Positions 16,776 through 27,005 are shown, counted from the first letter of the stretch. The stretch is DNA of 60,197 nt from Clostridia bacterium (GCA_017451545.1 JAFTOB010000060.1:1-60197), one strand, 5' to 3'. The notes: generated by a model from the letters alone, not told the origin. Translations and numbers: made by a program.

Positions 16776-19556
16776 TTATGCCTGCTCTCTGCCTGCGGGT
16801 GAGCCGCAACAGTTCTTATACTTCTTTCCGGAGCCGCAGGGACAAGGATCGTTTCTTCCGATCTTTTCCTTACCCGAAACAGTTATTCCCTTGGGCTTCT
16901 GGGGAGCGGCGGGACGGCGAACCACCGTCTTCTTTGCCGCGCCGTCACCGCCAAAGCCGGTCTGCTTTGCAACCTGAGCTCTCTGAACGGCGGTTCTGGG
17001 GAATACTGTCAAAATGGTACGGACGGTTCCCTCGCGGATCTCGTTGATCATGGCGTCGAACATATCCGAACCTACGATCCTGTATTCATTAACGGGATTT
17101 CTCTGTGCGTAAGACTGAAGACCGATGGATTCTTTCAGGTCATCCATAGCGTCGATGTGCTCCATCCACTGCTTATCAACGTTGCGCAGCAACACGGAAC
17201 GCTCGACCTCGCGGAAAACATCCTCACCAAAGAGCTCTTCTTTGCTCTTGTAGAGCTTCTCTGCTCTGTCGATGAGCATATCGGTGATATCATCCTTGTC
17301 AAGCTTTGCAAGCTCGTCCTCGGTATATCTGAAATCGTTTTCGTCGCAGAGGATACCGTTATAGTGGTTGCGAAGAGCATCGAAGTCCCAATCCGCGGGA
17401 GTTTCCGCGCGAGTGTAAGATTCAACGGTATCGAAAATGGTATTTTCCATCATATCGATGATCTTGCGGCTTACGTTTTCACCGTCAAGCACAGACTGTC
17501 GCTGCTTATAAATGACCGTTCTTTGCTGATTCATTACGTCGTCATACATAAGAACGTACTTACGGCGCTTGAAGTTGCTGTCCTCGATCCTCTTCTGTGC
17601 GTTTTCTATCTGGTTGGAAAGTATCCTCGCGTCAATGGGAGTATCGTCGTCAAGACCGAGTCGGTCGACGAGACCGATCATACGTTCACTTCCAAACAGT
17701 CTCATAAGATCGTCCTCAAGCGAGAGGAAGAACTTGGACTCACCCGGGTCGCCCTGACGTCCCGAGCGTCCGCGGAGCTGATTATCTATGCGTCGGCTTT
17801 CGTGTCTCTCGGTACCGAGGATGAAAAGTCCGCCCGCCTCGCGGACAGCCTGCGCCTCGGGCGCGATCTGATCCTTGAACTTTTCGTAAAGCTCGGCATA
17901 TATACGGCGGACCTCGATGACGTTTTCGTCATCGATCTCGGCGGTACCGGTGGCCATTGCGATAAGATTTTCGTCGATCTCCATCTTGCGCATCTCGGCC
18001 TTTGCCATATACTCGGGATTGCCTCCCAGCATAATATCTGTTCCGCGTCCCGCCATATTGGTGGATATGGTAACGGCACCGAGACGGCCTGCCTGGGCAA
18101 CGATCTCGGCTTCCTTTTCGTGATACTTTGCATTAAGCACGTTATGAGGAATGCCGTTTCTCTTGAGCTTTGCCGAAAGCTCTTCGGATTTGTCAATGGT
18201 AATAGTACCGACAAGCACGGGCTGTCCCTTTTCGTGACACTCGATTATCTGCCTGATAATGGCGTCGTACTTGCCCTTTTTATTCTTGTAAACGCTGTCG
18301 ACGCGATCCTTTCTGATCATGGGTCTGTTGGTGGGGATCTCCACAACGTCAAGGCCGTAGATCTCGCGGAACTCGTCCTCCTCGGTCAGAGCCGTACCCG
18401 TCATACCCGAAAGCTTGGAGTACATTCTGAAGTAATTCTGGAAGGTTATGGTGGCGAGTGTTCTGTTTTCCTTCTGGATCTTTACGCCTTCCTTGGCCTC
18501 GATAGCCTGATGCAGACCGTTCGAATAACGTCTTCCGGGCATAAGACGGCCCGTGAAGGTATCAACGATTATAACGCCGCTGTCATTAACAACGTAGTCC
18601 ACGTCGCGGTGCATAACGCCGTGTGCGCGGATCGCCTGATTTATATGGTGAACGATCTCGGAGTTTTCGGGATCCGAAAAGTTGGAGATGCCGAAAAATG
18701 CCTCTGCCTTCTTCGCGCCTGCGGGGGTCAGAACGGCAGTATTCTGCTTTTCCTTGACAACGTAGTCGGCGTCAATGGTCTCAAGCTCCTCTTTTTCGTC
18801 GAGCTCCTTGACCACGTGCTTTTTGAGTCGGAGAACAAATTTGTTTGCCTTATCGTAAAGATCGGTGGATTCCTCACCGGCACCCGAAATGATCAGAGGG
18901 GTTCTTGCCTCGTCGATGAGAATGGAGTCGACCTCGTCAACGATGGCGAATGCGTGTCCGCGCTGAACCATCTGCTCCTTGTATACGACCATGTTGTCAC
19001 GCAGATAGTCGAAGCCGAACTCGTTGTTGGTTCCGTAAGTGATATCGGCCTGATATGCCGCCACCTTGTCACCACCGCGCTGATCGTGAACAACGAGACC
19101 CGTAGTAAGCCCGAGAAATTCGTAAACGCGTCCCATCTCTTCGCTGTCGCGTCGGGCAAGATAATCGTTAACGGTAACAATGTGAACGCCCTTGCCGGCC
19201 AGCGCGTTGAGATATGCGGGCATTGTTGCCACAAGAGTCTTACCTTCACCGGTCTTCATTTCGGCGATTCGACCCTGATGCAGAATGATGCCGCCGAGAA
19301 GCTGAACGTAAAAGGGGCGCTTGCCGAGCACGCGGTCATCGGCCTCGCGCACGGTGGCAAAGGCATCGGGGAGAATATCGTCAAGCGTCTCACCCGCGGC
19401 AAGGCGAGCCTTGAGCTTGTCCGTCATCTCGCGAAGCTCGGCGTTTGACATCTCTCTGTATTTAGGAGCGAGGGCCTCGATCTCGTTAGCTGTTTTCTTC
19501 AGCTTCTTGATCTGCCTTTCGCTGTAAGTTCCAAACATTGCATTTATGAGTCCCAT
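16776..19556 (-). CDS. secA: preprotein translocase ATPase SecA
   Basis: This 926-residue motor drives proteins through SecYEG. Visible motifs are Walker A MKTGEGKTLVA, DEVDSILIDEARTPLIISG (DEAD-type Walker B), TFQNYFRMYSKLSGMTGTA, STNMAGRGTDIMLGG and LRGRSGRQGDPGESKFFLSLED. A C-terminal zinc finger CPCGSGKKYKNCC is the SecB/ribosome-binding tail. The length is normal. The start is at 19556 (MGLINAMFG), because GGAGGT lies inside the extra codons of a longer reading. It heads a leftward group with two membrane protein genes, a small peptide gene and pcrA. Confidence 0.96.
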   Translation of the reverse strand: MGLINAMFGTYSERQIKKLKKTANEIEALAPKYREMSNAELREMTDKLKARLAAGETLDDILPDAFATVREADDRVLGKRPFYVQLLGGIILHQGRIAEMKTGEGKTLVATMPAYLNALAGKGVHIVTVNDYLARRDSEEMGRVYEFLGLTTGLVVHDQRGGDKVAAYQADITYGTNNEFGFDYLRDNMVVYKEQMVQRGHAFAIVDEVDSILIDEARTPLIISGAGEESTDLYDKANKFVLRLKKHVVKELDEKEELETIDADYVVKEKQNTAVLTPAGAKKAEAFFGISNFSDPENSEIVHHINQAIRAHGVMHRDVDYVVNDSGVIIVDTFTGRLMPGRRYSNGLHQAIEAKEGVKIQKENRTLATITFQNYFRMYSKLSGMTGTALTEEDEFREIYGLDVVEIPTNRPMIRKDRVDSVYKNKKGKYDAIIRQIIECHEKGQPVLVGTITIDKSEELSAKLKRNGIPHNVLNAKYHEKEAEIVAQAGRLGAVTISTNMAGRGTDIMLGGNPEYMAKAEMRKMEIDENLIAMATGTAEIDDENVIEVRRIYAELYEKFKDQIAPEAQAVREAGGLFILGTERHESRRIDNQLRGRSGRQGDPGESKFFLSLEDDLMRLFGSERMIGLVDRLGLDDDTPIDARILSNQIENAQKRIEDSNFKRRKYVLMYDDVMNQQRTVIYKQRQSVLDGENVSRKIIDMMENTIFDTVESYTRAETPADWDFDALRNHYNGILCDENDFRYTEDELAKLDKDDITDMLIDRAEKLYKSKEELFGEDVFREVERSVLLRNVDKQWMEHIDAMDDLKESIGLQSYAQRNPVNEYRIVGSDMFDAMINEIREGTVRTILTVFPRTAVQRAQVAKQTGFGGDGAAKKTVVRRPAAPQKPKGITVSGKEKIGRNDPCPCGSGKKYKNCCGSPAGREQA

Positions 19557-19588
19557 TTTATTGAACCTCCGCATTACATAATCAATCT

Positions 19589-19594
19589 ATTATA
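19589..19594 (-). promoter_or_regulatory. -10 element for secA
   Basis: TATAAT on the minus strand lies 33 bases upstream of the secA ATG. The matching -35 position is poor (TGGCTT-like), so this is a -10-based call only. Confidence 0.5.
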
Positions 19595-19657
19595 CTACAC
19601 TTTGAGCAAAAAAGCCATTACTTTTTGTAAATTTTATTTAATATTCTTAAAAAATAC

Positions 19658-19686
19658 TTGAAAACGGGCAATTTTAGAGTTATAAT
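19658..19686 (+). promoter_or_regulatory. promoter of mnmA
   Basis: TTGAAA (19658-19663), a 17-base spacer and TATAAT (19681-19686) lie 33 bases before the mnmA ATG. Confidence 0.75.
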
Positions 19687-19718
19687 CTTTCTGTAATCAC
19701 TAAAATCAGGAGATTTTT

Positions 19719-20738
19719 ATGAAGAAAGTGCTTGGTGCCATGAGCGGAGGCGTTGACAGCTCGGTCGCCGCTGTCGTTCTGGCTCGGCAGGGCTACGAGG
19801 TCAGCGGTGCCACAATGCTCCTCTCGGGAAACGAGGAGGATGCACGCGACGCAAAGCTCACCTGCGACAAACTGGGAATCCCGCATTTCACTCTCGACTT
19901 GAAGGACAAGTTCAGCGAGCTTGTGAAGGATCCCTTTTCAAGATCCTACCTCGACGGGGAGACGCCGAACCCCTGCGTTACCTGCAATAAATATATAAAG
20001 TTCGGACTTTTCCTCGATTTCGCTCTTGAGCACGGCTTCGATCTTATCGCAACCGGTCACTACGTAAAGCGCGGCGAGATAAACGGAGTGCCGGTAATAC
20101 AGTGCGCCGACGATATAAAAAAGGATCAGTCCTACGTTCTCTGGCAGCTTTCGGAATTTCAGATAGCTCACGCGGTCTTCCCTCTTTCGGGCATGGAGAA
20201 GTCCGAGGTGCGCAGGATCGCAGAGGAGATGGACCTTGTTTCGGCTCATAAGAGCGACAGCCAGGATATATGCTTCGTTCCCGACGGAAACTATGCGGGC
20301 TTTATAACCGAAAGCACGGGAGTAAAAAGCCTTCCCGGAAGCTTTGTGGATGCGAACGGCAATATTCTCGGCCGCCATTCGGGAATTATAAATTACACGG
20401 TGGGTCAGCGCAAGGGACTCGGTATCGCCTTCGGTGAGCCGAGGTACGTTCTGTCAAAGAACGTTGCCGAAAACACCGTAGTCCTCGGTACAAACGAGGA
20501 GCTTTTCAAAAAGACGGTTATTCTCCGCGACGTCAATCTTTCTTCGGCCTTCGTGCTTGAAGGAAAATTCGGAGTAAAGATCCGATATGCTCACGCTGCA
20601 AGCCCCGCCTCGCTCGAGCTTTGCGCGGACGGATGTCTGAAGGTGGAATTTGACGAACCTCAACGCGCGCCCGCACCGGGACAGTCCGCGGTAATCTACA
20701 AGGACGGTTACCTCGTCGGCGGCGGTATCATAAAATAA
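19719..20738 (+). CDS. mnmA: tRNA-specific 2-thiouridylase MnmA
   Basis: This 339-residue enzyme thiolates U34 of tRNA-Lys, -Glu and -Gln in the cytoplasm, using ATP and a persulfide donor. The PP-loop AMSGGVDSSVAA is at about residues 7-18. The two catalytic cysteines lie in PNPCVTCN (about 88) and SQDICFVPDG (about 185). TVGQRKGLGI is in the central domain, and a C-terminal barrel (VKIRYAHAASPASLEL) completes the family pattern. It is slightly shorter than the usual 350-370 residues. AGGAG precedes the ATG. It is divergent from secA. Confidence 0.93.
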   Translation: MKKVLGAMSGGVDSSVAAVVLARQGYEVSGATMLLSGNEEDARDAKLTCDKLGIPHFTLDLKDKFSELVKDPFSRSYLDGETPNPCVTCNKYIKFGLFLDFALEHGFDLIATGHYVKRGEINGVPVIQCADDIKKDQSYVLWQLSEFQIAHAVFPLSGMEKSEVRRIAEEMDLVSAHKSDSQDICFVPDGNYAGFITESTGVKSLPGSFVDANGNILGRHSGIINYTVGQRKGLGIAFGEPRYVLSKNVAENTVVLGTNEELFKKTVILRDVNLSSAFVLEGKFGVKIRYAHAASPASLELCADGCLKVEFDEPQRAPAPGQSAVIYKDGYLVGGGIIK

Positions 20739-20798
20739 ATTTCGTATCCACCCAACCTTTTGACTCTTTTCTGTGTCTTACTTATGAGGTGAGACTAT

Positions 20799-21548
20799 AT
20801 GCAAGAAAAATTATCTGCAGAAGAAAAGCGCAAAATGCGCATTGCACGCAGCAATCCGAGAGAGGGATACCGAAACTTTTCACCGAAAAGGTATCCGTAT
20901 TTTTTAATAGTTTTCTGGGACATATTTACAACCATTTGGATATCCGCAATCCTCATTCTCATAGCTACACCGCCCTTTCTTTGGATATACAGCTTTGCCC
21001 GTTGGGCGGATATTCTGACCAAAACCGTTGGCGGAATTTTGATCTCGGTTGCCGTACTTCGCGTGCTTTTGCGCAATCCCGTCAAACGGTTTTTCTTCGT
21101 TTTGCGTTTGAATCGTTTTTGCAAAAGGAACGGGCTGAAAATATTTATGGGCACTTCCCTATTCCGTCACATGTTTTCGGTCGGTAAAGGCTCCGATCTC
21201 TTGATTGAAAGTGCAAACGTCAAATATGAGATAAAGCTTCTGCCCGCAAGACGAAAATATATTAAATTTTATTTTTACAAGAACGGTCTGCTGATTTGCG
21301 AAAGCGGACTTTTGAAGCTTCGTTTTTTAGCCCCGTGGCAACGCCCGCACTGTTCACGCCGCGTCTACGGATTTGAATCGCAGATCGATGCGAAAAAGAT
21401 CTTGCTTTTAAATCCCGTGCCATTTGAATTTTATTATTGGAATACCGAAACGAGCAGGTTGACTTTCGGTGGAAACGGGGATAGCTTCTTCGGCTACACA
21501 GCTTACACGGGAACGGGCTTTATAAATATGCTTTCCCGAACAAAATAA
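20799..21548 (+). CDS. unknown protein with two N-terminal membrane segments
   Basis: This 249-residue protein has a basic N-terminus (about 1-30), two hydrophobic segments (about 33-60 and 70-90) and a basic, beta-rich remainder facing one side of the membrane. I recognise no domain. It starts after GAGGTGA with a five-base spacer and ends just before an intrinsic terminator. It lies 60 bases after mnmA and may be co-transcribed. Its base composition is more AT-rich in places than its neighbours. Confidence 0.65.
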   Translation: MQEKLSAEEKRKMRIARSNPREGYRNFSPKRYPYFLIVFWDIFTTIWISAILILIATPPFLWIYSFARWADILTKTVGGILISVAVLRVLLRNPVKRFFFVLRLNRFCKRNGLKIFMGTSLFRHMFSVGKGSDLLIESANVKYEIKLLPARRKYIKFYFYKNGLLICESGLLKLRFLAPWQRPHCSRRVYGFESQIDAKKILLLNPVPFEFYYWNTETSRLTFGGNGDSFFGYTAYTGTGFINMLSRTK

Positions 21549-21578
21549 AAAGTGCAGTATTTGATTACTGCACTTTTT
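21547..21578 (+). terminator. intrinsic terminator
   Basis: A 13-bp stem AAAAAGTGCAGTA (21547-21559) with its complement (21566-21578) ends in a T-run. It closes the mnmA side and insulates clpC. Confidence 0.85.
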
Positions 21579-21701
21579 TATCGCAATCGGCGACCGAGCT
21601 GAATAAACTGCAATTAACGGAAGAAAATCGGAATTAATTGATTTTTTAGCCTTCATCGGGCAAAACTATCATTAATAATGCTTTGATAAGGAAGATCAAT
21701 A

Positions 21702-24113
21702 ATGAACAGTAAATTTACTCAAAAGGCTCAGAACGCGCTGAACGCCGCCCTGTCCGCGGCCTGCCTTTTCGGTCACACCTACGTGGGCTCGGAGCATCTG
21801 CTGCTCGGCATCGCGCAGGAAAAGGACAGCGCCGCCGCGCGTATACTTTATTCACGCGGCGCCGCCCCCGAAAAGCTGAGAGAAAAAATCCTTGCAATTT
21901 CGGGAAACGGAAACGAATCCCGTATCAGCGCCTCGGATATGACGCCCTGCGTCAAAAAGATAATTGAGGAATCGGCGCATCTGTCGGCGAAATACAATCA
22001 GAGCTATATCGGCACAGAGCATCTGCTGGCCGCTCTCATTGAGGAGGTGGATTCGGTGGGCGTTCGGGTGCTGGAGCTTTGCTCGGTGTCCGTCGGTGAT
22101 CTTCGTGGCGATCTGGCCACCTTTTTGGGCGGCGCGGTGGAAAAAGCAAAGTCCGCAAATGCCAAAAAGCAAAATTCGCACACCTCTGCCCTTTCGGGCT
22201 TTGGGCGCGATCTTACCGAGATGGCCCGTCAAGGTATGCTTGACCCCACGGTCGGACGAGACCGCGAGACCAACCGTGTAATCCGCATCCTTTCGCGGCG
22301 GAGCAAAAACAATCCTTGCCTTATAGGCGAGCCCGGCGTTGGAAAAACCGCAGTCATAGAGGGGCTTGCGCAAAAGATCGCCGACGGAAACGTTCCGGAG
22401 ACACTTTACGAAAAGAAGATCATAGTTCTCGACATTCCCTCCATGATCGCAGGCGCAAAATACCGCGGCGAATTTGAAGACCGAATGAAAAACGTGATGA
22501 ACGAGGTGTCAAGAAACCGCGACGTAATACTTTTCATCGACGAGATACACACCATAGTCGGCGCGGGCGCGGCCGAGGGTGCCGTTGACGCGGCGAATAT
22601 TATCAAGCCCGCGTTAGCTCGCGGAGAGATCCGCATCATCGGCGCAACGACCGTTGACGAATACCGAAAATATATAGAAAAGGACGCGGCTCTTGAGCGG
22701 CGTTTTCAGCCCATAACAGTTGAGGAGCCCTCGGCCGACGATGCCGTGGAGATACTTCGCGGAATCCGTGACACCTACGAGGCGCACCACAGATTGAAGA
22801 TATCCGACGAAGCAATTGAGGCTGCGGTTTCGCTATCAAAGCGATATATTCCCGACCGCTATCTTCCCGACAAGGCCATTGATCTGATCGACGAAACAGC
22901 CGCGCGGATGCGTATAAGCACCTATACCGCGCCAAGCGAGCTTAAAATCTCCCGCGACGAGCTCGCCAAGCTGAAAAGGAGCAAGGAAGAAGCCATAATA
23001 GCGCAGGATTTTGAACGTGCCGCACAGTTGCGCGATCAAGAGAAGAAACTGCGCGAAAGCTACGAAAATTCAAAATGCGATTGGGAGCGGGATCAAAGCA
23101 ACAAGAATATGACCGTTACGGCGGCCGATATTGCCGAAACGGTATCCGATCAAACGGGCATTCCCATCGGTCAGAAGGAAAACGGTGACGCCTCCAAGCT
23201 TATTGATCTCGAGCGGCAGTTAAAGGAACGTGTGGTCGGTCAGGATAAGGCCATAGACGAGATCGCCGCCGCTGTTCGGCGCGGTCGTGCGGGGCTTGCA
23301 GATCCCAAAAAGCCCACGGGATCGTTTATCTTCCTCGGGCCCACCGGTGTCGGAAAGACCGAGCTTTCGGTGGCTCTTGCCGAGGCTGTGTACGGCGACA
23401 GCTCGACGCTCATACGCCTCGATATGTCCGAGTATATGGAGAAGCACAGCGTATCGAAGCTCATCGGCTCGCCTCCGGGATATATCGGCTACGGCGAGGG
23501 CGGCAAGCTGACCGAAAAGGTGCGCCGTCACCCCTATTCCCTCGTCCTTTTTGATGAAATTGAAAAGGCGCACCCCGATATCTTCAACCTTCTTTTGCAG
23601 ATTCTTGACGACGGCAAGCTGACCGATTCGCAGGGGCGCGCGGTCAATTTCCGAAACACCATAATAATTATGACCTCAAACCTCGGCTCGGGCGGCACCG
23701 AAGCCCGACTCGGATTTTTTGAAGGTGCCAAAGAGGGCGACAAAGAAAAGGTGCTCGCCGCGCTGAAGCAGGCTTTTCGCCCCGAATTTATCAACCGTGT
23801 GGACAATATTATTGTTTTCGATAAGCTCGGCACCGAAGCCCTTGAAAATATAACGAAGCTTCATCTGCAAAAGCTTATTGACCGTTGCCGTGAGCTTGGC
23901 ATTTCCCTTGAGCTTGACCCCTCGGCCGTTGCCCTGATAGCCTCCGAGGGCAAGGACGAACGTTATGGCGCCCGCCCCATTCGTCGCGCCGTTACGCGAC
24001 TTGCGGAAGATCCGCTCTCGCTGTTACTCCTTGAAGGAAGGGTCAAAAGCGGAGACAAAATAATTGGCAAAGCCGAGGAAAACAAAATAATATTTGAGCA
24101 TAAAAAGGGATGA
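21702..24113 (+). CDS. clpC: Clp protease ATPase subunit ClpC
   Basis: This 803-residue AAA+ unfoldase feeds substrates to ClpP. The N-domain (about 1-145) has two Clp_N repeats, [12 protein letters not shown] and [12 protein letters not shown]. Walker A1 is GEPGVGKTA, Walker B1 [14 protein letters not shown]. The middle domain holds the UVR-like [16 protein letters not shown]. Walker A2 is GPTGVGKTE, followed by [14 protein letters not shown] and the sensor-2 [11 protein letters not shown]. The middle region and UVR motif fit ClpC rather than ClpA or ClpB. Unlike Bacillus, no ctsR, mcsA or mcsB lies alongside, and I see no CtsR or CIRCE operator upstream. Confidence 0.92.
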   Translation: MNSKFTQKAQNALNAALSAACLFGHTYVGSEHLLLGIAQEKDSAAARILYSRGAAPEKLREKILAISGNGNESRISASDMTPCVKKIIEESAHLSAKYNQSYIGTEHLLAALIEEVDSVGVRVLELCSVSVGDLRGDLATFLGGAVEKAKSANAKKQNSHTSALSGFGRDLTEMARQGMLDPTVGRDRETNRVIRILSRRSKNNPCLIGEPGVGKTAVIEGLAQKIADGNVPETLYEKKIIVLDIPSMIAGAKYRGEFEDRMKNVMNEVSRNRDVILFIDEIHTIVGAGAAEGAVDAANIIKPALARGEIRIIGATTVDEYRKYIEKDAALERRFQPITVEEPSADDAVEILRGIRDTYEAHHRLKISDEAIEAAVSLSKRYIPDRYLPDKAIDLIDETAARMRISTYTAPSELKISRDELAKLKRSKEEAIIAQDFERAAQLRDQEKKLRESYENSKCDWERDQSNKNMTVTAADIAETVSDQTGIPIGQKENGDASKLIDLERQLKERVVGQDKAIDEIAAAVRRGRAGLADPKKPTGSFIFLGPTGVGKTELSVALAEAVYGDSSTLIRLDMSEYMEKHSVSKLIGSPPGYIGYGEGGKLTEKVRRHPYSLVLFDEIEKAHPDIFNLLLQILDDGKLTDSQGRAVNFRNTIIIMTSNLGSGGTEARLGFFEGAKEGDKEKVLAALKQAFRPEFINRVDNIIVFDKLGTEALENITKLHLQKLIDRCRELGISLELDPSAVALIASEGKDERYGARPIRRAVTRLAEDPLSLLLLEGRVKSGDKIIGKAEENKIIFEHKKG

Positions 24114-24131
24114 CCGAGCGGTCATCCCTTT
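24104..24131 (-). terminator. terminator between clpC and the cation ATPase
   Basis: A 12-bp stem (24104-24115 with 24120-24131) encloses GAGC. On the minus strand it is followed by T5, so it ends the ATPase transcript; the clpC stop codon lies within the stem. Confidence 0.8.
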
Positions 24132-24135
24132 AAAA

Positions 24136-26799
24136 TTAGTTGTCTTTTTTGTCAAAAGCGCGCTGAATGAGCTTGCCGACCTCAACAAGAGGAATAATGC
24201 AAAGGCCGAGACCCATCGCGATGAGATACTCATCCCAACCGATGGCAACCATACCGAACACCTCGGCAATCGGAGCTATGAGAACAACAACAGAGGTAAG
24301 AATGAGAGAAAGCAGTCCCGCACCCCAGAGCCACTTGTTCTGACCCTTGATGGTGAAGATAGAGCCGTGAAGCGATCTCATATTGAATGAGTGGAATACC
24401 TCACACATTGCAAGAGTAAGGAATGCCATTGTTGTTCCGTGAATGCTGTCGGTTATCTCGAAATTGCCGGTTTCATACCAGTGTCCGATAAAGTAGGAGG
24501 CAAGTGTGATCAGGGTAACGAGAACGCCCTGATAGAAGACAGCCACACCGAGTCCGCCTGCAAAAATGCCTTCCTTGGAATCACGGGGCTTACGCTTCAT
24601 AACGTCGGCCTCGGGCTTTTCCATGCCGAGAGCCAGCGCGGGGAAGCAGTCTGTGATCAGGTTGATCCAGAGAAGCTGAACGGGCTGGAAGATGGTAAAT
24701 CCGAGAAGGGTTGCGGCAAAGATGGCAAGAACCTCGGAAAGGTTGGAGGCCAAAAGGAACTGAATAGCTTTTCTGATGTTATCGTATATTCTTCTTCCCT
24801 CGCCTACTGCGGAAACGATGGTTGCAAAGTTATCGTCGGCAAGGATCATATCGGCAACGTTCTTCGTAACGTCAGTACCGGTGATACCCATACCTACACC
24901 AATATCGGCGTTCTTGATGGAGGGCGCGTCGTTAACGCCGTCACCCGTCATAGCTGTAACCTTGCCCTTCTTGCGCCAAGCGTTTACGATCCTGGTCTTG
25001 TGCTCGGGCTGAACACGGGCGTAAACGCTGTATTTTTCAACTGCAGTCTCGAATTCCTCGTCGGAAATATCATCAAGCTCGGCACCGGTAATAGCCTGGG
25101 ACGGATCGGTAATAATACCGAGCTGCATTGCAATTGCAACGGCGGTGTCCTTGTGGTCGCCCGTGATCATAATGGGACGAATACCTGCGGAGCGGCACTC
25201 GTCGATAGCGGGCTTGACCTCGGGGCGGACGGGGTCGATCATACCCACAAGTCCGATAAAGCAAAGATCGCACTCAACCGCCTCGGGCTCGTAAACGGCG
25301 GGCTCGGCGGTCAAAGACTTCTTGGCAGCCGAGAGCACGCGAAGTGCCTTGTCGGCCATTGCCTTATTGGCGGCAAGGATCTCTGCGCGGATGGCCTCGG
25401 TCATATCGACCTCAACGCCGCCAACGAGAGCCTTTGTGCATCTCTTGAGCACCTCGTCGGGTGCGCCCTTTGTGAACTGAATGAGAGATCCGTCATTCGC
25501 CTTGTGGACGGTGGACATCATCTTTCTGCCCGAATCGAAGGGCACCTCGCCGATTCTGACAAGCTCGTTCTTCTGAGCGTTCTTGGAAACACCAACAACC
25601 TCGGCATAATTGACCAGCGCGGCCTCGGTAGGCTCACCGACGGCGGTGTTGGCCTCTGTATCAAACTCGGCATCCGAGCAAAGCGACATTGCGTTCGCCA
25701 TCAGCTTTTCATCATCGCCGTAGTGATCTACGACGGTCATCTTGTTCTGAGTCAGAGTTCCTGTCTTATCGGAGCAAATGATCTGCGTGCATCCGAGGGT
25801 CTCAACTGCGGTGAGCTTGCGGATGATCGCGCTCCGTCTAGACATATTGGTAACGCCGATGGAAAGAACGATGGTAACGACGGTTGCAAGTCCCTCGGGG
25901 ATCGCCGCAACGGCGAGAGAGATGGCAAGCATAAACGAGCTGATAATAGGCTCAAATCCGAAGCTGCCGTGACGGATAAGCTGAACCGCAAAAATAACCA
26001 CGCAGATACCGATTACGAGGTAAGTCAGCACCTTGGAAAGACCCGCAAGTTTGATCTGGAGAGGAGTTTTTCCCTCCTCCGCCTGAGCAAGCGCGTTTGC
26101 GATCTTACCCATTTCGGTATCCATACCGGTTCCGGTAACAACGGCCTTACCGCGTCCGTAAACAACGGTGGAGCCCATAAATACCATGTTTTTGCGGTCA
26201 CCGAGAGCAACGTCACCGTTAGCTCCCGCAGTGAGAACCTCCACCTTTTTATCTACGGGAACAGATTCGCCCGTCAGCGCGGCTTCCTCGATCTTGAGCG
26301 ATGCACATTCGATGATACGGGCATCGGCAGGGACTGCGTCACCTGCCTCAAGGACGATGATATCACCAACCACCAGATCCTCGCTGGCAATAGTGATCTG
26401 CTTACCGTTGCGAATGACCTTGGATTGCGCCTTGGACATTTCCTGCAGGGCTTCAAGAGCCTTTTCTGCCTTGCTTTCCTGGAAAACTCCGAGAATAGCG
26501 TTGATAAGAACAACGGCGAGAATGATGACAACGTCGGCCGGGAAGGCCCATTCGTTATGCGCAAGTCCCTCGTAGATCTCGAGTCCCGCAGAGATCGCGG
26601 CCGCGACTATCAAAATAATAGTCATAGGCTCTGCAAGCTGCTTTAAGAATCGCACGAGAAGGGATTCCTTTTTGCTCTCGACAAGCTTGTTTTTGCCGTT
26701 TTTCTCAAGTCTTTCGGAGGCCTCCTGCGAGGAAAGTCCGTTTTCCCCGCTGCCGACTTCGTTCATTACGTCATCGGTCTTTTCAAGATAAAACTTCAT
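24136..26799 (-). CDS. P2-type cation-exporting ATPase (Ca2+/Mn2+)
   Basis: This 887-residue membrane pump belongs to the SERCA/PMCA-like P-type ATPases. The actuator motif is ALTGESVPV, the phosphorylation site CSDKTGTLTQNK, and the hinge TGDGVNDAPSIKNADIG. Transmembrane helix 4 carries VAAIPEGLATVV, the PEGL type typical of Ca2+ pumps. About ten transmembrane segments are visible. The family exports Ca2+, and several bacterial members export Mn2+. The candidate manganese riboswitch in its own leader favours Mn2+ (or Mn2+/Ca2+) efflux here. AAGGTG lies seven bases before the ATG. It ends at a terminator shared with clpC. Confidence 0.9.
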   Translation of the reverse strand: MKFYLEKTDDVMNEVGSGENGLSSQEASERLEKNGKNKLVESKKESLLVRFLKQLAEPMTIILIVAAAISAGLEIYEGLAHNEWAFPADVVIILAVVLINAILGVFQESKAEKALEALQEMSKAQSKVIRNGKQITIASEDLVVGDIIVLEAGDAVPADARIIECASLKIEEAALTGESVPVDKKVEVLTAGANGDVALGDRKNMVFMGSTVVYGRGKAVVTGTGMDTEMGKIANALAQAEEGKTPLQIKLAGLSKVLTYLVIGICVVIFAVQLIRHGSFGFEPIISSFMLAISLAVAAIPEGLATVVTIVLSIGVTNMSRRSAIIRKLTAVETLGCTQIICSDKTGTLTQNKMTVVDHYGDDEKLMANAMSLCSDAEFDTEANTAVGEPTEAALVNYAEVVGVSKNAQKNELVRIGEVPFDSGRKMMSTVHKANDGSLIQFTKGAPDEVLKRCTKALVGGVEVDMTEAIRAEILAANKAMADKALRVLSAAKKSLTAEPAVYEPEAVECDLCFIGLVGMIDPVRPEVKPAIDECRSAGIRPIMITGDHKDTAVAIAMQLGIITDPSQAITGAELDDISDEEFETAVEKYSVYARVQPEHKTRIVNAWRKKGKVTAMTGDGVNDAPSIKNADIGVGMGITGTDVTKNVADMILADDNFATIVSAVGEGRRIYDNIRKAIQFLLASNLSEVLAIFAATLLGFTIFQPVQLLWINLITDCFPALALGMEKPEADVMKRKPRDSKEGIFAGGLGVAVFYQGVLVTLITLASYFIGHWYETGNFEITDSIHGTTMAFLTLAMCEVFHSFNMRSLHGSIFTIKGQNKWLWGAGLLSLILTSVVVLIAPIAEVFGMVAIGWDEYLIAMGLGLCIIPLVEVGKLIQRAFDKKDN

Positions 26800-26847
26800 T
26801 AGAGAACACCTTTCTTTTTTATTATTATATTTTATTATATATCAAAA

Positions 26848-26882
26848 AAGACTTTTGCAACCGCATCGGTTGCAAAAGTCTT
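26848..26882 (-). terminator. leader terminator (expression platform) of the ATPase gene
   Basis: A 15-bp stem (26848-26862 with 26868-26882) is followed on the minus strand by T6. It sits between the aptamer-like RNA and the start codon, so it should stop transcription before the ATPase unless an alternative fold forms. The minus-strand GCAACC of the aptamer (26916-26921) could pair with the 3' half of this stem. Confidence 0.8.
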
Positions 26883-26892
26883 GCCTTTTTAT

Positions 26893-26970
26893 ATACGCCG
26901 ATGACCGAACCCGAAGGTTGCGATGACGATCATCGGAAAGCATCAAAGATGCTCGGCTACTCCCTTTTAC
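26893..26970 (-). promoter_or_regulatory. candidate yybP-ykoY (manganese) riboswitch
   Basis: The minus-strand leader contains AAAAGGGAGTAGC (26956-26968), matching the hallmark first loop of yybP-ykoY RNAs, and a CGTCA segment (26924-26928) as in the second conserved part. Several helices lie between them, including GCATC/GATGC and GAACC/GGTT with a tetraloop. It starts just after a consensus promoter and is followed by a terminator and a P-type ATPase gene. Mn2+-sensing yybP-ykoY RNAs often control such pumps. The assignment is from memory of the consensus and was not scored against a covariance model. Confidence 0.75.
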
Positions 26971-26976
26971 CCGTAT

Positions 26977-27005
26977 ATGATACCATATTTTCCCCTCTTT
27001 GTCAA
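26977..27005 (-). promoter_or_regulatory. promoter of the riboswitch-ATPase transcript
   Basis: TTGACA (27000-27005), a 17-base spacer and TATCAT (26977-26982) lie on the minus strand just after the pmbA-like gene. This makes the ATPase an independent transcription unit. Confidence 0.8.

Noticed and set aside
17157..19448. Long plus-strand open frame (763 codons) opposite secA
   Set aside because: Antisense shadow of an unmistakable SecA; no motif and no start signal.
20739..20798. Separate promoter before the unknown gene at 20799
   Set aside because: A TTGACT word is present but the -10 position is poor; co-transcription with mnmA is as likely.
21579..21701. CtsR or CIRCE operator upstream of clpC
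   Set aside because: Neither the CtsR heptad repeat nor the CIRCE palindrome is present in the 120-base gap.
24391..26646. Long plus-strand open frame opposite the cation ATPase
   Set aside because: Antisense shadow; the minus strand has all P-type ATPase motifs.
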